Shown: positions 54,201 through 64,000 of the stretch, piece by piece
How the letters are laid out: each line of letters starts with the position of its first letter
Numbering within the stretch: position 1 is the first letter of the stretch
Assembly: GCA_016584305.1 (NCBI GenBank)
Contig: JACEEZ010018080.1
Span: forward strand, 151,001 to 215,000
DNA: 64,000 nt
Reading direction: 5' to 3'
Source of the DNA: Chionoecetes opilio
Lineage: Eukaryota; Arthropoda; Malacostraca; Decapoda; Majidae
Notes under the pieces: generated by a model
What the model was told of the DNA's origin: nothing
Databases searched by the model: none
What the model saw: the letters and a program-made list of their open reading frames with translations, nothing else
Translations under genes and position numbers: made by a program

Positions 54201-55306
54201 GGTCGGCGCGCTACCACTACTTGAGGTCGGAGGATGGCGGGGGCTGTGCCGACATGCTGGTAGAGCTGCACTTGTTGAGAGGCTACCCTTCAGAGATTGA
54301 TCTCTTCCTCACCCAGGCGGTCCTCCAGTGAGTCACAGATCAATTATAAACAAATTATATATTAGCATGGAAAATGGAATGAGGATGATGGCTTATCAAA
54401 AATGGCCGTCAGCATAATTCTGAATATGAAAAAAAGTGTAGCTCGGCATAATGGTAGCGCTGCCTTGCAGGTACCTGTGTCTGCAGAAGAAGGTTGCCGC
54501 GTCGGAGGTGTTTGAGACGTACACCAAGAGGCACCCCACCTTTCACCGGCAGCGGGGGCCGCCCTTCATCCTGCCCCTCCTAAACTTTCTGTGGCTGCTG
54601 CTGTCAACTATTGACAGGTTGCAGAAAGTCTTGTGGAATTTATGTGTGAAAACTGAATGAATGCTGAATCTGAAGAAATGTTAGCATTTCCATTATTCAT
54701 TTGTATATTTAAAAAATTCCAAGATGTGCTTTTTTCTCATTGCAGTGGCAAGGTGACTTACTTCACTGTGCTGTGTGAGCAGTACCAGCCCAGCCTAAAC
54801 AGAGACCCAGCCTACCGAGAGTACCTGGATCGCATCGGCCAGCTCTTCTTCAATCTTCCGGCTCCAAAGCCTCAAGCAGGGCCTGGGGGAATATTTGGTA
54901 AGGTTTTACAATTTCTAGACCTTCAGATTGTGATGATAAAGTTTAGGCAGGTGCTGGGGTCCATCTCAGCTTAATGGTTCTTCTAGGCGGCCCTTGAGAA
55001 GAGTGGCTGTAACACCAATCACATGTTCTGTCTTGCCCACCATTGCCTTTTGAAATCCTCTTATGTCCCCCTCTCTCCCATTGTCATTTGATACTCTTAG
55101 TATTTTTTTTTAACATTGCACCTGTTGAGGAATTGCTTATTATATGTTCATAGAATTCACGCCCAGGTTGGTGTTCTGCAGGCAATCTGATCCAGGGTCT
55201 GCTCGGGGGTGGCCTGGGGGACGACGACTCAGACGACGAGGGGCACATGGGAGGCGCCTCGTCCTCGTCCCGCCCGGCGCCCCTCACCACCGAGGAGCTT
55301 GACTAA
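51242..55306 (+). CDS. GET4: GET4, tail-anchored protein targeting factor (TRC35)
   Basis: Eight exons: 51242-51351, 53239-53317, 53471-53565, 53832-53968, 54189-54327, 54471-54617, 54746-54897, 55182-55306. All introns are GT-AG and in phase, giving 327 aa, about the length of the human protein. GET4 is a cytosolic alpha-solenoid protein that, with UBL4A and BAG6, hands tail-anchored membrane proteins from SGTA to the GET3 ATPase for insertion in the ER. Matching blocks are [74 protein letters not shown] and [11 protein letters not shown]. The C-terminus has [10 protein letters not shown], an acidic DDDSDDEG tract and ends EELD. The ATG is the only in-frame start before the conserved block. 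Intron 1 (1.9 kb) holds several repeats. Confidence 0.96.
51725..51950. repeat. Copy of the 18545-19550 foldback-arm family in GET4 intron 1
   Basis: GCAATTTAATGCATTACAA, TCTGACAATTTGCAG, ACAACACCCGTCGGAAAT and the GAGGTTAGGTTACGTAATCA block match the arms near 19080-19160 and 19335-19450. Confidence 0.7.
51955..52115 (+). pseudogene. LINE RT extreme C-terminal fragment
   Basis: [18 protein letters not shown] is followed by NSLPVSIF and a broken end. It corresponds to the part of the element missing from the 48640-49000 copy. Confidence 0.75.
52221..52698. mobile_element. TIR element, 478 bp, in GET4 intron 1
   Basis: Starts TACCGTAGATAACACTACAG and ends with its near-exact reverse complement. 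TCGCCA motifs recur inside (52251, 52431, 52438, 52648 region). No transposase; superfamily undetermined. Confidence 0.75.
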
Positions 55307-56232
55307 TAGTGTTCTGCCGTAGGGTTGTTAAGTGCTTTACTTTTCTCACCGGCCCGAGCCTTCCCTCGGCCTCCCTGTACAGACTTGCCATCTTTTCTAT
55401 TAGTCAAAAAGTGTTAATTATGCAATGTATATTATGACCTTTTAAGGCCTCTTTGTATGACCATTGCAGAGGTTTTGTTTACTGTATTTATCATTGTTTT
55501 TTTTATTTAACCTAAAGATTTCTAGGTTATCCCTAAAGTTCTTGTCGTGTGTGTCCTGTAGCAGATTATTTAAGGCAAAGTTAAGGACTATTTATGCACA
55601 GGTGCTGTCTGTGCCCAGTCACTCATGGTAGATCCACGAAGCGGAGTGCACTCTTATATCATAGTAGTAGGTTTTTGAAGTCTGTAAATAGTGACGAGAG
55701 GATATTTAGACATTGTAGATTTTGCTACCAAGATCACCACTGTATAGGAGTAGATAGTTTGATTGACAGCCAAATATTTATGATAAGTTTTGTACAACAT
55801 GCCATCCAAACAGAGGACAACCAATAGAAAAATAGTTCACAAGAAATATATATTATAAACTTGCAGCCACTATTACTGTAGTCACCCATTCATAGGGTTT
55901 GTATTAAGTCCAGGAAGACAATATTTGGCGCTGTGTGTCTTTGAATGATGTAGAATCTCTTCATAATAAGTCTGAATGTATTACCCAATGAACAATAAAT
56001 CAGTTCCAGGGTTATGCAGTCAGTCTTGAGAGAGAGAGAGAGAGAGAGAGAGTGAGAGATGAAAAAACTGTGAGAATGAGCACAATGATAATCTGTTTTT
56101 AGCTTTGACATTTGACAAGAGGACATTTGTTTTGACAGTTAGAGCAGAGTAAACTAATTTATTCTCGTCCTAGGACATTTCACGGCCTCTTGTAGCTTCC
56201 ATATTTTCTTATGTTCTTATGACATGGAAGGC
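55307..56232. other. GET4 3' UTR and flank
   Basis: AATAAA at 55994-55999 is a candidate poly(A) signal. A (GA)n tract sits at 56030-56052 and an inverted R2 end at 56175-56222. No further exon is seen. Confidence 0.45.
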
Positions 56233-56445
56233 TTAACCCCTTCAAGCCCAGATCTTTCCTTTGTTATAAAAAAATCGTCTGTTGTTAGCCATAAAATTAC
56301 GAAAACTAACTGAATATACCAAATTTGTTAGTGGACAAGAATACTAAACAGGTCATATCTATGAAATACTGCTTATGTTCACTACAAATTGTCTAATGGT
56401 ACCCAAATTACAATGGAAATTACGTTCTGGGTGTGAAGGGGTTAA
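56233..56445 (-). mobile_element. piggyBac-type MITE, second copy
   Basis: TTAA at both ends and CCCCTTCA-type inverted termini. Its reverse complement aligns along its whole length with 41998-42209 in PRPF19 intron 2, with scattered substitutions. Confidence 0.85.
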
Positions 56446-57686
56446 TGGTGTTTCATTTGGTTAGTAGTGATGGCCTTATGGATGGTGTTGTCCATTAGTG
56501 CGCTGGAAGGCTGGCTAGTTCAAATATTACGCTGTTGTGAGTACTGTCTTGTGATCGGTATGCAATGATGTGATTTACAAGTGTAACATCTATAGAAATG
56601 GGCTGTTACATATATTTTTTGTGATATATGTTTGTCTAGATAACGAGCATATCTAAATACTTTGGGATTCGGTGGTAAATTATATAATCAAATTTTCAGT
56701 TTTATTGAATCACTGAGTAGCATGAAAATTAGTAAAGATGATAAAATTGAACTTTTTATCAGGAGTATCTGTAGTTTTATATAGTCAGTGCACCATAATA
56801 TCCTGTAGAAGCAAGGAGTGTGGTGTTGATAGGAAGGTGGGGGTGAGGTGTTGTGGTGGTGTGGTGGTGATACAAGATATTTATTGCTCATCTATTTTTG
56901 AAGGTAGAAAGTGGGGTTTTTTTCTCTCTCTCTTCCTTGGACTTAGAATTCTAACCCCAAATACAGAAGGAAATGTTGATGAGGGAAACAGTTGAAGGAG
57001 GGGGAGAATAGAGAACAGATAATGGAAGACTTACAAGAAGTACCTCGTGTAGGTCTCGCGGCCTCTTGTAGCTTCCTTATTTTCTTATGTTCTTGAAAGG
57101 AGAATTAAAATATAGAAAGGACGGAATGACAAACATGACTGAGAATATAAAATGACCAGTATATAGAAGCAGAATAATAACTTGAGGAATTGTATAGTAA
57201 AATAATGATAAAAAAAGATAGTAGTAGAGACAGATCATAGAAAGAATAATAATGGACAAGATTATAAAGGTATAGAGGCTCAAAGGGTAATGAAGGAAAT
57301 AGAACATGATATAACTTACTACTGCTAGCAACTTATTGTGACTTGGAAGGCTGACTGATGAGGGTTTGTTGCAATAAACTTGATGTATACTGGTGGCAAT
57401 TTCAAATTCTAACTAGTAGGTATGTATGATGCTTCAAACTTTTCTATTGTTTTGGTAATTATGAAGTACTTTGGTCACACTTCATTAACTTTCACAATCG
57501 CTTACTGAATTATTATCTTCATGTGTACAGATTGCATATCATTATTTTATTTGATTGATTCTGTTCAACTTGTGTTCATATCGTGGGCATGGAAAATTGC
57601 CAGCCACAGAAGTGAATCTGATATCAAGGTTATGTGAATAAAGTGTGAAATTTTGACCATTAATGCCACACATGAAGTTTTTGTTT

Positions 57687-57721
<35 letters not shown>

Positions 57722-58190
57722 CTGTGTGTGTGTGTGTGTGGTGCAGCTGTACCCACACGCGTGAGTCACCTCCACACCCCTGAGTGTCCTCCCCCTAGTC
57801 ACTCCCAGGGTCATGAGCATCACCAATAGTCTGGCGCCTTTATAGATGCCCCGCCAACACCACCCAAACAAATGTTCTATAATACAAATAACATTGCCAT
57901 ATGACCTCGGATGTCTGGTACATTCACACTTTTTTTTTGGCATTAAATCAATCGATACAAACAAAGCAACACGATCAAGACAGACAAGCCACGGCTGGCA
58001 GAGGAAAAAGAGTCATTGTCACAAACCAGAGGACAAAAACTAAATGACACTGTTACATGCACACCATTGAAACACTTTTTTTTTTTTTTTTTACATACAT
58101 AGCTTCCACATCAACATTCTCACCACATAAATGATCCACTTGCACAAGGTCCCCACATGCAAGTAACACTCACTTGACTGTTCCTACTAC
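56446..58190. other. No gene seen; repeat ends and microsatellites
   Basis: An inverted R2 end lies at 57050-57095, and (GT)n at 57690-57740 interrupted by CCTGT. AT-rich elsewhere. Confidence 0.5.
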
Positions 58191-58191
58191 T

Positions 58192-58450
58192 TGAGAACAT
58201 AAGTAAATAAGGAAGCTACAAGAGGCCGCGAGAACTACACGTGGTAGTTCCTGTTACTTAACACTACCTACATCCACCTTTCATCCCCATCCAGGAATTG
58301 ATCTAGCCTTATTTTAAAGCTCCTTAATGACTCTGCACTGAACGACCTGACGACACCATTCCAATCATTTATAACCCTATTTGTGAACCAGTTTTTTTTT
58401 TTACTTTGCTTTTTACTTCCCTTGCCCTGTGATGAGCTATGGTTTGCCAA
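58192..58450 (-). pseudogene. LINE 3' end with RT tail
   Basis: Minus strand reads NWFTNRVINDWNGVV then SLRSFKIRLDQFLDG, the typical C-terminal tail of Jockey/CR1-like RTs, followed by the R2 sequence. This suggests R2 is the 3' UTR of this LINE. Confidence 0.7.
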
Positions 58451-58967
58451 GGCCCTGTATTTATATAGTGTAAAGCATCCTTAAAGAGCAAGTGCATTAC
58501 CATAGTGACCTGGACATAGCTGCCTCACTACATAGCTCCAGGCAAGGCTAATGCACCCGCCCCAAGCATCCATACGGTGTTTACAATCTCACTATATATA
58601 CATCACATCACTAACACACTCTAACACACTAACACAAGTACTCTGAACCTTTCCTCACAAACAAAAATATAGCGATAGATTATACCTTATTTATCATTTT
58701 CCTTGAACTATATGTCAGCTTTTCAGTACTGCAGCGTTTAATTTCTTTTCTAGCCAGCTCTAGGCATGGGTGGGTGAGGACAGGTCTTCTTCTCTACTAT
58801 CCTCATTCGTACTACTAAGACCTACAGTAGTTACTATAGTAGACGGGTACCAAAGTAGTATACCAATAGCAATAGGGCTTTCTTTTGCTCTCCTTCCTAC
58901 AGCATCAAAATCCTATGATCTCTCTCGATACACAAAAAATAGAAAATATTAAAGTATCATCACCCCC

Positions 58968-58974
<7 letters not shown>

Positions 58975-59040
<66 letters not shown>
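58975..59040. repeat. (CT)n microsatellite
   Basis: About 32 CT units. Confidence 0.97.
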
Positions 59041-59042
<2 letters not shown>

Positions 59043-59245
59043 ACAATGGGACCAATGGAGTGGGTCGCAACGCAACACTGGTAGGTGGGTGGCTGGCGGT
59101 GGCAGGGAGGCGGGGCTTGCACAGGCACTCACGCGGGCATCAGCGCTGTGAAGATACTGGTTAACCCTTCCAGTTTCTCGTTTGAGGTTGAAAAGTGAGG
59201 TTGAGTTGCCATGTGGCTCTCCTGAGGGAAGGTGAGTGTCAGGTG

Positions 59246-59320
59246 TGTGTGTGTGTGTGTGTGTGTTTATGTTTTTGTGTGTGTTTGTGGTGTCCAGTTA
59301 CATTTTTCACATCTTGGAAG

Positions 59321-59362
<42 letters not shown>
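59246..59362. repeat. (GT)n and (CT)n microsatellites
   Basis: GT runs from 59246 to about 59287 with TTATGTTTTT interruption, then (CT)n at 59330-59360. Confidence 0.95.
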
Positions 59363-59363
<1 letters not shown>

Positions 59364-59625
59364 CATCTCACCCTCCCTTTTCTGTTCCTCTCTTTTCCTA
59401 TGAACCAGATTACTTTACTTGGTTTTTTCCTCTCTCGCCCCTGCACTGTTATTCTCCCCCCTCCCCCTCCCTCCCCCCTCCTTCCCACCCAAGTCTAGGG
59501 TCATTGGCCAAAGGGGAATGGAGGGGAAGGGGGTGGGGCAGGAAGAGGGGGGAGGGGGAGGAATGATCTTTGTCCAGTCATTCCTATTGTCATTACAAGC
59601 TAGTAATGAGGAACCAGAGCAAACA

Positions 59626-59641
59626 GTGTGTGTGTGTGTGT

Positions 59642-59682
<41 letters not shown>

Positions 59683-59920
59683 CACGGGTAACGTGACACA
59701 TTTGTATAAGAGCGTGGAGACAGTAAAGCACACACACACACACACACACATACACTCACACACACACACACATACACACACGTACACACATACACACACA
59801 CATAAACCACACACACACACAAACACACACGCGCGCGCACCACACACACACACGTACACACACACATACATACAGAAAGAAGAGAGGAGAGAGAGAGAGC
59901 GAGAGACGACATAGATGACT
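59626..59920. repeat. (GT)n followed by (CA)n, then GA-rich tract
   Basis: (GT)n at 59626-59680 and (CA)n at 59730-59870 face each other about 50 bp apart and could form a hairpin. A GA-rich end follows at 59876-59905, then (ATG)n-like DNA to 59975. Confidence 0.95.
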
Positions 59921-60039
59921 TATGGTGATGATAATGACAATGATAATGACAATGATGATGATAATGATGGTAAAGAGGATTGCAAGCGTGAATAAGATAT
60001 TTTTTTATTTTTTTTATTTTATAATTTTTTATTATTTTT

Positions 60040-60362
60040 ATATCTGTGCCTATAGCGCCTGTAGGCAGTGGTGACCCAGGGCTCGGATGGTAGGCTCTTT
60101 CACTTGAGGGCTCTGATGGTTGGTTGGTCCTCGCCCGTGGTGGCGCAGGCAAGATTTTTATAGTGACGCCTGTGATTAGAGGCTCATGCCGCCCCCCTGT
60201 GTCCTCCGATGCACTCGCAATCGAAGGTAGAGTTGATGGGCAGGCATGTGGGTGTTCTTAGGCCACTCGACGGTGCAGAAAGGTTTTGGTTTTCTTCGGG
60301 GATCGAACTCGGGTCACCGAGAACGCAGTCGGAGACGCTAACCACTCCGCTACCGCCTCCCC
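60040..60362 (-). repeat. Full-length tRNA-derived SINE (family S1)
   Basis: On the minus strand the head (60362-60290) reads GGAGGCGGTAGCGGAGTGGT, TAGCGTCTCCGACTGCGTTC and GAGTTCGATCCCCG, giving A and B boxes in tRNA-like spacing. The body carries GCACTCGCAATC... and CCACCACGGGCGAGG blocks; the 3' end has an A/T-rich tail at about 60000-60040. It is the best reference copy for the fragments at 7790, 8155, 15378, 18160 and 25440. Confidence 0.82.
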
Positions 60363-60534
60363 TAATAACAATAATGAGTTGAGTGACTGAGGATAATGAT
60401 GATAAGGTGATGATGAAGAAGGCCAACTAATGATAATGATGATGATGATGATGATAAAAGACTGTCTTGTTATGCTATGACGCCATCTTTTGCTTCTGTC
60501 TCGGGGGGTTTGTGCAAAAGAAAGACTTGTTTGA

Positions 60535-60536
<2 letters not shown>

Positions 60537-60630
<94 letters not shown>
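60537..60630. repeat. (GT)n microsatellite
   Basis: About 47 uninterrupted GT units. Confidence 0.98.
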
Positions 60631-60633
<3 letters not shown>

Positions 60634-60792
60634 CTGAGACCCACTGCTTCCTTTAGTCTGGTGTTCGGTCTTAGGGTCTAATTAGGGCCTGAATTAAGGT
60701 CTGGGAGGATTACGGAAGGGACTGGAGTTGCATCCGGGCATTATGAGAAGGTCTGAATGGATATACTTAGATTCAAGGGCCCCGTTTGGAAG

Positions 60793-62318
60793 GTTTGATC
60801 TGGTCTGAGGTTGAGTTTGATCTGGTCTGAGGTTGAGTTTGATCTGGTCTGAGGTTGAGTTTGATCTGGTCTGGGGTTGAGTTTGATCTGGTCTGAGGTT
60901 GAGTTTGATCTGGTCTGAGGTTGAGTTTGATCTGGTCTGGGGTTGAGTTTGATCTGGTCTGAGGTTGAGTTTGATCTGGTCTGAGGTTGAGTTTGATCTG
61001 GTCTGGGGTTGAGTTTGATCTCGTCTGAGGTTGAGTTTGATCTGGTCTGGGGTTGAGTTTGATCTGGTCCGAGGTTGAGTTTGATCTGGTCTGGGGTTAA
61101 GTTTGATCTGGTCTGAGGTTGAGTTTGATCTGGTCTGAGGTTGAGTTTGATCTGGTCTGAGGTTGAGTTTGATCTGGTCTGAGGTTGAGTTTTATCTGGT
61201 CTGAGGTTGAGTTTGATCTGGTCTGGGGTTAAGTTTTATCTGGTCTGAGGTTGAGTTTGATCTGGTCTGAGGTTGAATTTGATCTGGTCTGAGGTTGAGT
61301 TTGATCTGGTCTGAGATTGAGTTTGATCTGGTCTGAGGTTGAGTTTGATCTGGTCTGGGGTTGAATTTGATCTGGTCTGAGGTTGAGTTTGATCTGGTCT
61401 GAGGTTGAGTTTGATCTGGTCTGAGGTTGAGTTTGATCTGGTCTGGGATTGACTTTGATCTGGTCTGGGGTTGAGTTTGATCTGGTCTGAGGTTGAGTTT
61501 GATCTGGTCTGAGGTTGAGTTTGATCTGGTCTGAGGTTGAGTTTGATCTGGTCTGAGGTTGAGTTTGATCTGGTCTGAGGTTGAGTTTGATCTGGTCTGA
61601 GGTTGAGTTTGATCTGGTCGAGGTTGAGTTTGATCTGGTCTGAGTGAGTTGATCTGGTCTGAGGTTGAGTTTGATCTGGTCTGAGGTTGAGTTTGATCTG
61701 GTCTGAGGTTGATTTGATCTGGTCTGAGGTTGAGTTTGATCTGGTCTGAGGTTGAGTTTGATCTGGTCTGAGGTTGAGTTTGATCTGGTCTGAGGTTGAG
61801 TTTGATCTGGTCTGAGGTTGAGTTTGATCTGGTCTGGGGTTGAGTTTGATCTGGTCTGAGGTTGAGTTTGATCTGGTCTGAGGTTGAGTTTGATCTGGTC
61901 TGAGGTTGAGTTTGATCTGGTCTGAGGTTGAGTTTGATCTGGTCTGAGGTTGAGTTTGATCTGGTCTGGGTTGAGTTTGATCTGGTCTGAGGTTGAGTTT
62001 GATCTGGTCTGGGGTTTGAGTTTTGATCTGGTCTGAGGTTGAGTTTTGATCTGGTCTAGGTTGAGTTTGATCTGGTCTGGGTTGAGTTTTGATCTGGTCT
62101 GGGTTTTAGTTTGATCTGGTCTGAGGTTGAGTTTTTGAGTCTGGTCTGAGGTTTTGACGTCTTTAGGTTCTGGTCTTTGATTGGTCTTTGATCTGGTCTG
62201 AGGTTGAGTTTGAATCTGGTCTGAGGTTGAGTTTGATCTGTCTAGGTTGAGTTTGGTCTGGTTGGGGTTGTTTGATCTGGTTCTAAGGTTTGAGTTTTGT
62301 TGTTCTGAGGTTGAGTTT
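60793..62318 (+). repeat. Satellite array, 22-bp unit
   Basis: About 69 copies of GTTTGATCTGGTCTGAGGTT(GA). A GAGG/GGGG variant recurs every third unit in the first 250 bp, giving a local 66-bp higher-order period. Units degrade with homopolymer gains and losses after about 61960. 22 is not a multiple of 3, so it is not coding. Confidence 0.97.
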
Positions 62319-62319
62319 G

Positions 62320-63615
62320 ATATGCGCTCTTTTTTAAGTCTTCTTTATGCGTCTTTTAAAGGTCTTCTTTATACGCTCTGGTTATTTAAGTCTTTATACG
62401 CTCTTTTTTATAGGTCTTCTTATCGCGTCTTTTTTCAAGGTCTTCTTTATACGCTTTTTTTAAAGGTCTTCTTTATACGCTCTTTTTTAAAGGTCTCTTT
62501 ATACGCTCTTTTTTAAAGGTCTTCTTTATACGCTCTTTTTTAAAGGTCTTCTTTATACGCTCTTTTTTAAAGGTCTTCTTTATACGCTCTTTTTTAAAGG
62601 TCTTCTTTATACGCTCTTTTTTATAGGTCTTCTTTATACGCTCTTTTTTAAAGGTCTTCTTTATACGCTCTTTTTTAAAGGTCTTCTTTATACGCTCTTT
62701 TTTAAAGGTCTTCTTTATACGCTCTTTTTTAAAGGTCTTCTTTATACGCTCTTTTTTCAAGGTCTTCTTTATACGCTCTTTTTTAAAGGTCTTCTTTATA
62801 CGCTCTTTTTTAAAGGTCTTCTTTATACGCTCTTTTTTAAAGGTCTTCTTTATATGCTCTTTTTTAAAGGTCTTCTTTATACGCTCTTTTTAAGTCTTTA
62901 TAACGCTCTTTTTTAAGGTCTTTATCGCTCTTTTTTTAAGGTCTTCTTTATACGCTCTTTTTTAAAGGTCTTCTTTATACGCTCTTTTTTAAAGTCTTCT
63001 TTATACGCTCTTTTTTAAAGGTCTTCTTTATACGCTCTTTTTTATAAGTCTTCTTTATACGCTCTTTTTTAAAGGTCTTCTTTATACGCTCTTTTTTAAA
63101 GGTCTTCTTTATACGCTCTTTTTTATAAGTCTTCTTTATACGCTCTTTTTTATAGGTCTTCTTTATACGCTCTTTTTTAAAGGTCTTCTTTATACGCTCT
63201 TTTTTAAAGGTCTTCTTTATACGCTCTTTTTTATAAGTCTTCTTTATACGCTCTTTTTTAAAGGTCTTCTTTATACGCTCTTTTTTATAAGTCTTCTTTA
63301 TACGCTCTTTTTTAAAGGTCTTCTTTATACGCTCTTTTTTAAAGGTCTTCTTTATACGCTCTTTTTTAAAGGTCTTCTTTATACGCTCTTTTTTAAAGGT
63401 CTTCTTTATACGCTCTTTTTTAAAGGTCTTCTTTATACGCTCTTTTTTAAAGGTCTTCTTTATACGCTCTTTTTTATAAGTCTTCTTTATACGCTCTTTT
63501 TTAAAGGTCTTCTTTATACGCTCTTTTTTAAAGGTCTTCTTTATACGCTCTTTTTTAAAGGTCTTCTTTATACGCTCTTTTTTTATAGGTCTTCCTTAAA
63601 CGCTCTTTTTTAAAG
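62320..63615 (+). repeat. Satellite array, 27-bp unit
   Basis: About 48 copies of TTTTTTAAAGGTCTTCTTTA(TACGCTC), with TTATAGG and TTATAAG variants. It starts within one unit of the end of the 22-bp array. The minus strand has an open frame repeating KKERIKKTF because 27 is divisible by 3; it breaks wherever unit length changes. Confidence 0.97.
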
Positions 63616-63900
63616 GTCTGATTGCTGTGTGTTCACGTTAAATAGGTCTGATTTTAGGCCTTATAGATTCTACTGTAAATAAACCCAAAATTGATCACGT
63701 GTTTGTATTTATATAAGGTAGAAAAACTGACGTTGAAGCAGGAATACTATTGAATAATCTACGTTTCGACAAGTTTTACATTTTAGAGAGAACGAACGTA
63801 GTGTTAAATCGTTAAAGATATACAGTCGGGCTTATTATTTAATTTTTTTGCTCTTGTTTAGTCCTTTTATATAATAGTATTCTTATAGCCATCTTAAAGT
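63616..63900. other. Short non-repeat spacer between satellite blocks
   Basis: AT-rich unique sequence, no coding signal. Confidence 0.6.
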
Positions 63901-64000
63901 TTCTTTTACTCTCTTTTTTATAAGTCTTCTTTATCGCTCTTTTTTTAAGTCTTCTTTCGCCTTTCTAAGGGTCTTCTTTATACGCTCTTTTTTATAAGTC
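63900..64000 (+). repeat. 27-bp satellite resumes to the window edge
   Basis: Degraded units (CTCTTTTTTATAAGTCTTCT and similar) continue past the end. Confidence 0.85.

Noticed and set aside
59415..60152. Minus-strand open frame of 245 codons, with other His-Thr or Cys-Val rich frames nearby
   Set aside because: It consists of translated (GT)n/(CA)n microsatellite plus SINE sequence.
60290..60362. Functional tRNA gene on the minus strand
   Set aside because: It has A and B boxes but continues into a SINE body shared with other copies; a cloverleaf with paired acceptor stem was not evident.
62473..62760. Minus-strand open frame encoding tandem KKERIKKTF repeats, suggestive of a Lys-rich repeat protein
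   Set aside because: The frame is open only because the satellite unit is 27 bp. It is interrupted wherever a unit changes length, and no gene signals flank it.
60793..63615. Regularly spaced repeats that might be taken for a CRISPR array
   Set aside because: They are head-to-tail satellite units without unique spacers, in a eukaryotic genome.

Overview
The window is nuclear DNA of an animal, most likely an arthropod and probably a decapod crustacean. The inference rests on four things: short GT-AG exons lost in AT-rich non-coding DNA, many TTAGG/CCTAA-type repeats (the arthropod telomere motif), very dense (CT)n/(GT)n/(TA)n microsatellites, and a crowded mix of LINE, tRNA-derived SINE and pogo/Tigger, hAT and piggyBac-type DNA transposon remnants. 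No species can be named from the sequence alone.

Five protein genes can be read. (1) A C2H2 zinc-finger gene (+, last exon around 3799-4659) with nine 28-residue fingers. (2) MRM2, the mitochondrial 2'-O-ribose rRNA methyltransferase (-, five exons, 36397-27824, 248 aa), with its SAM site and K-D-K-E tetrad complete. (3) SELENOM (-, three exons, 40380-37447, 130 aa), an ER thioredoxin-like selenoprotein whose Sec codon is an in-frame TGA, with a SECIS candidate in the 3' UTR and a C-terminal KEEL. (4) PRPF19 (+, eleven exons, 40747-46461, 505 aa), the U-box/WD40 ubiquitin ligase of the spliceosomal NineTeen complex. (5) GET4 (+, eight exons, 51242-55306, 327 aa), part of the BAG6/GET system for tail-anchored proteins. 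For genes 2-5 I checked every intron for GT-AG ends and followed the reading phase across each junction; each gives one uninterrupted protein, apart from the Sec codon. SELENOM and PRPF19 are head to head with 366 bp between start codons. These are housekeeping genes with no evident common pathway; the neighbourhood is not an operon.

Layout. 1-3300: LINE fragment, TTAGG-type repeats, a TIR element and (TA)n. 3300-4700: zinc-finger exon. 4.7-27.8 kb: no recognised gene but many mobile elements, including a 4.0 kb pogo/Tigger-like element (21220-25222) with a broken transposase and two Tigger-like MITEs that meet at one TA (25332-26624). 27.8-36.4 kb: MRM2, whose intron 2 holds a 1.47 kb near-perfect palindrome. 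37.1-46.5 kb: SELENOM and PRPF19. 46.5-51.2 kb: PRPF19 3' flank, a LINE fragment, a 21-bp tandem array and an 888-bp foldback element made of inverted GGCACTCAAAA-type repeats just upstream of GET4. 51.2-55.3 kb: GET4. 55.3-60.7 kb: repeats and microsatellites. 60.8-64.0 kb: two abutting satellite arrays (22 bp, then 27 bp) that run off the window.

The items most worth following are the foldback element at 49765-50652, the MRM2 intronic palindrome, the Sec/SECIS arrangement of SELENOM, the complete 4 kb pogo-type element, and the nested or abutting MITEs. I found no sign of an unknown multi-gene system; the novelty is in mobile-element structure.
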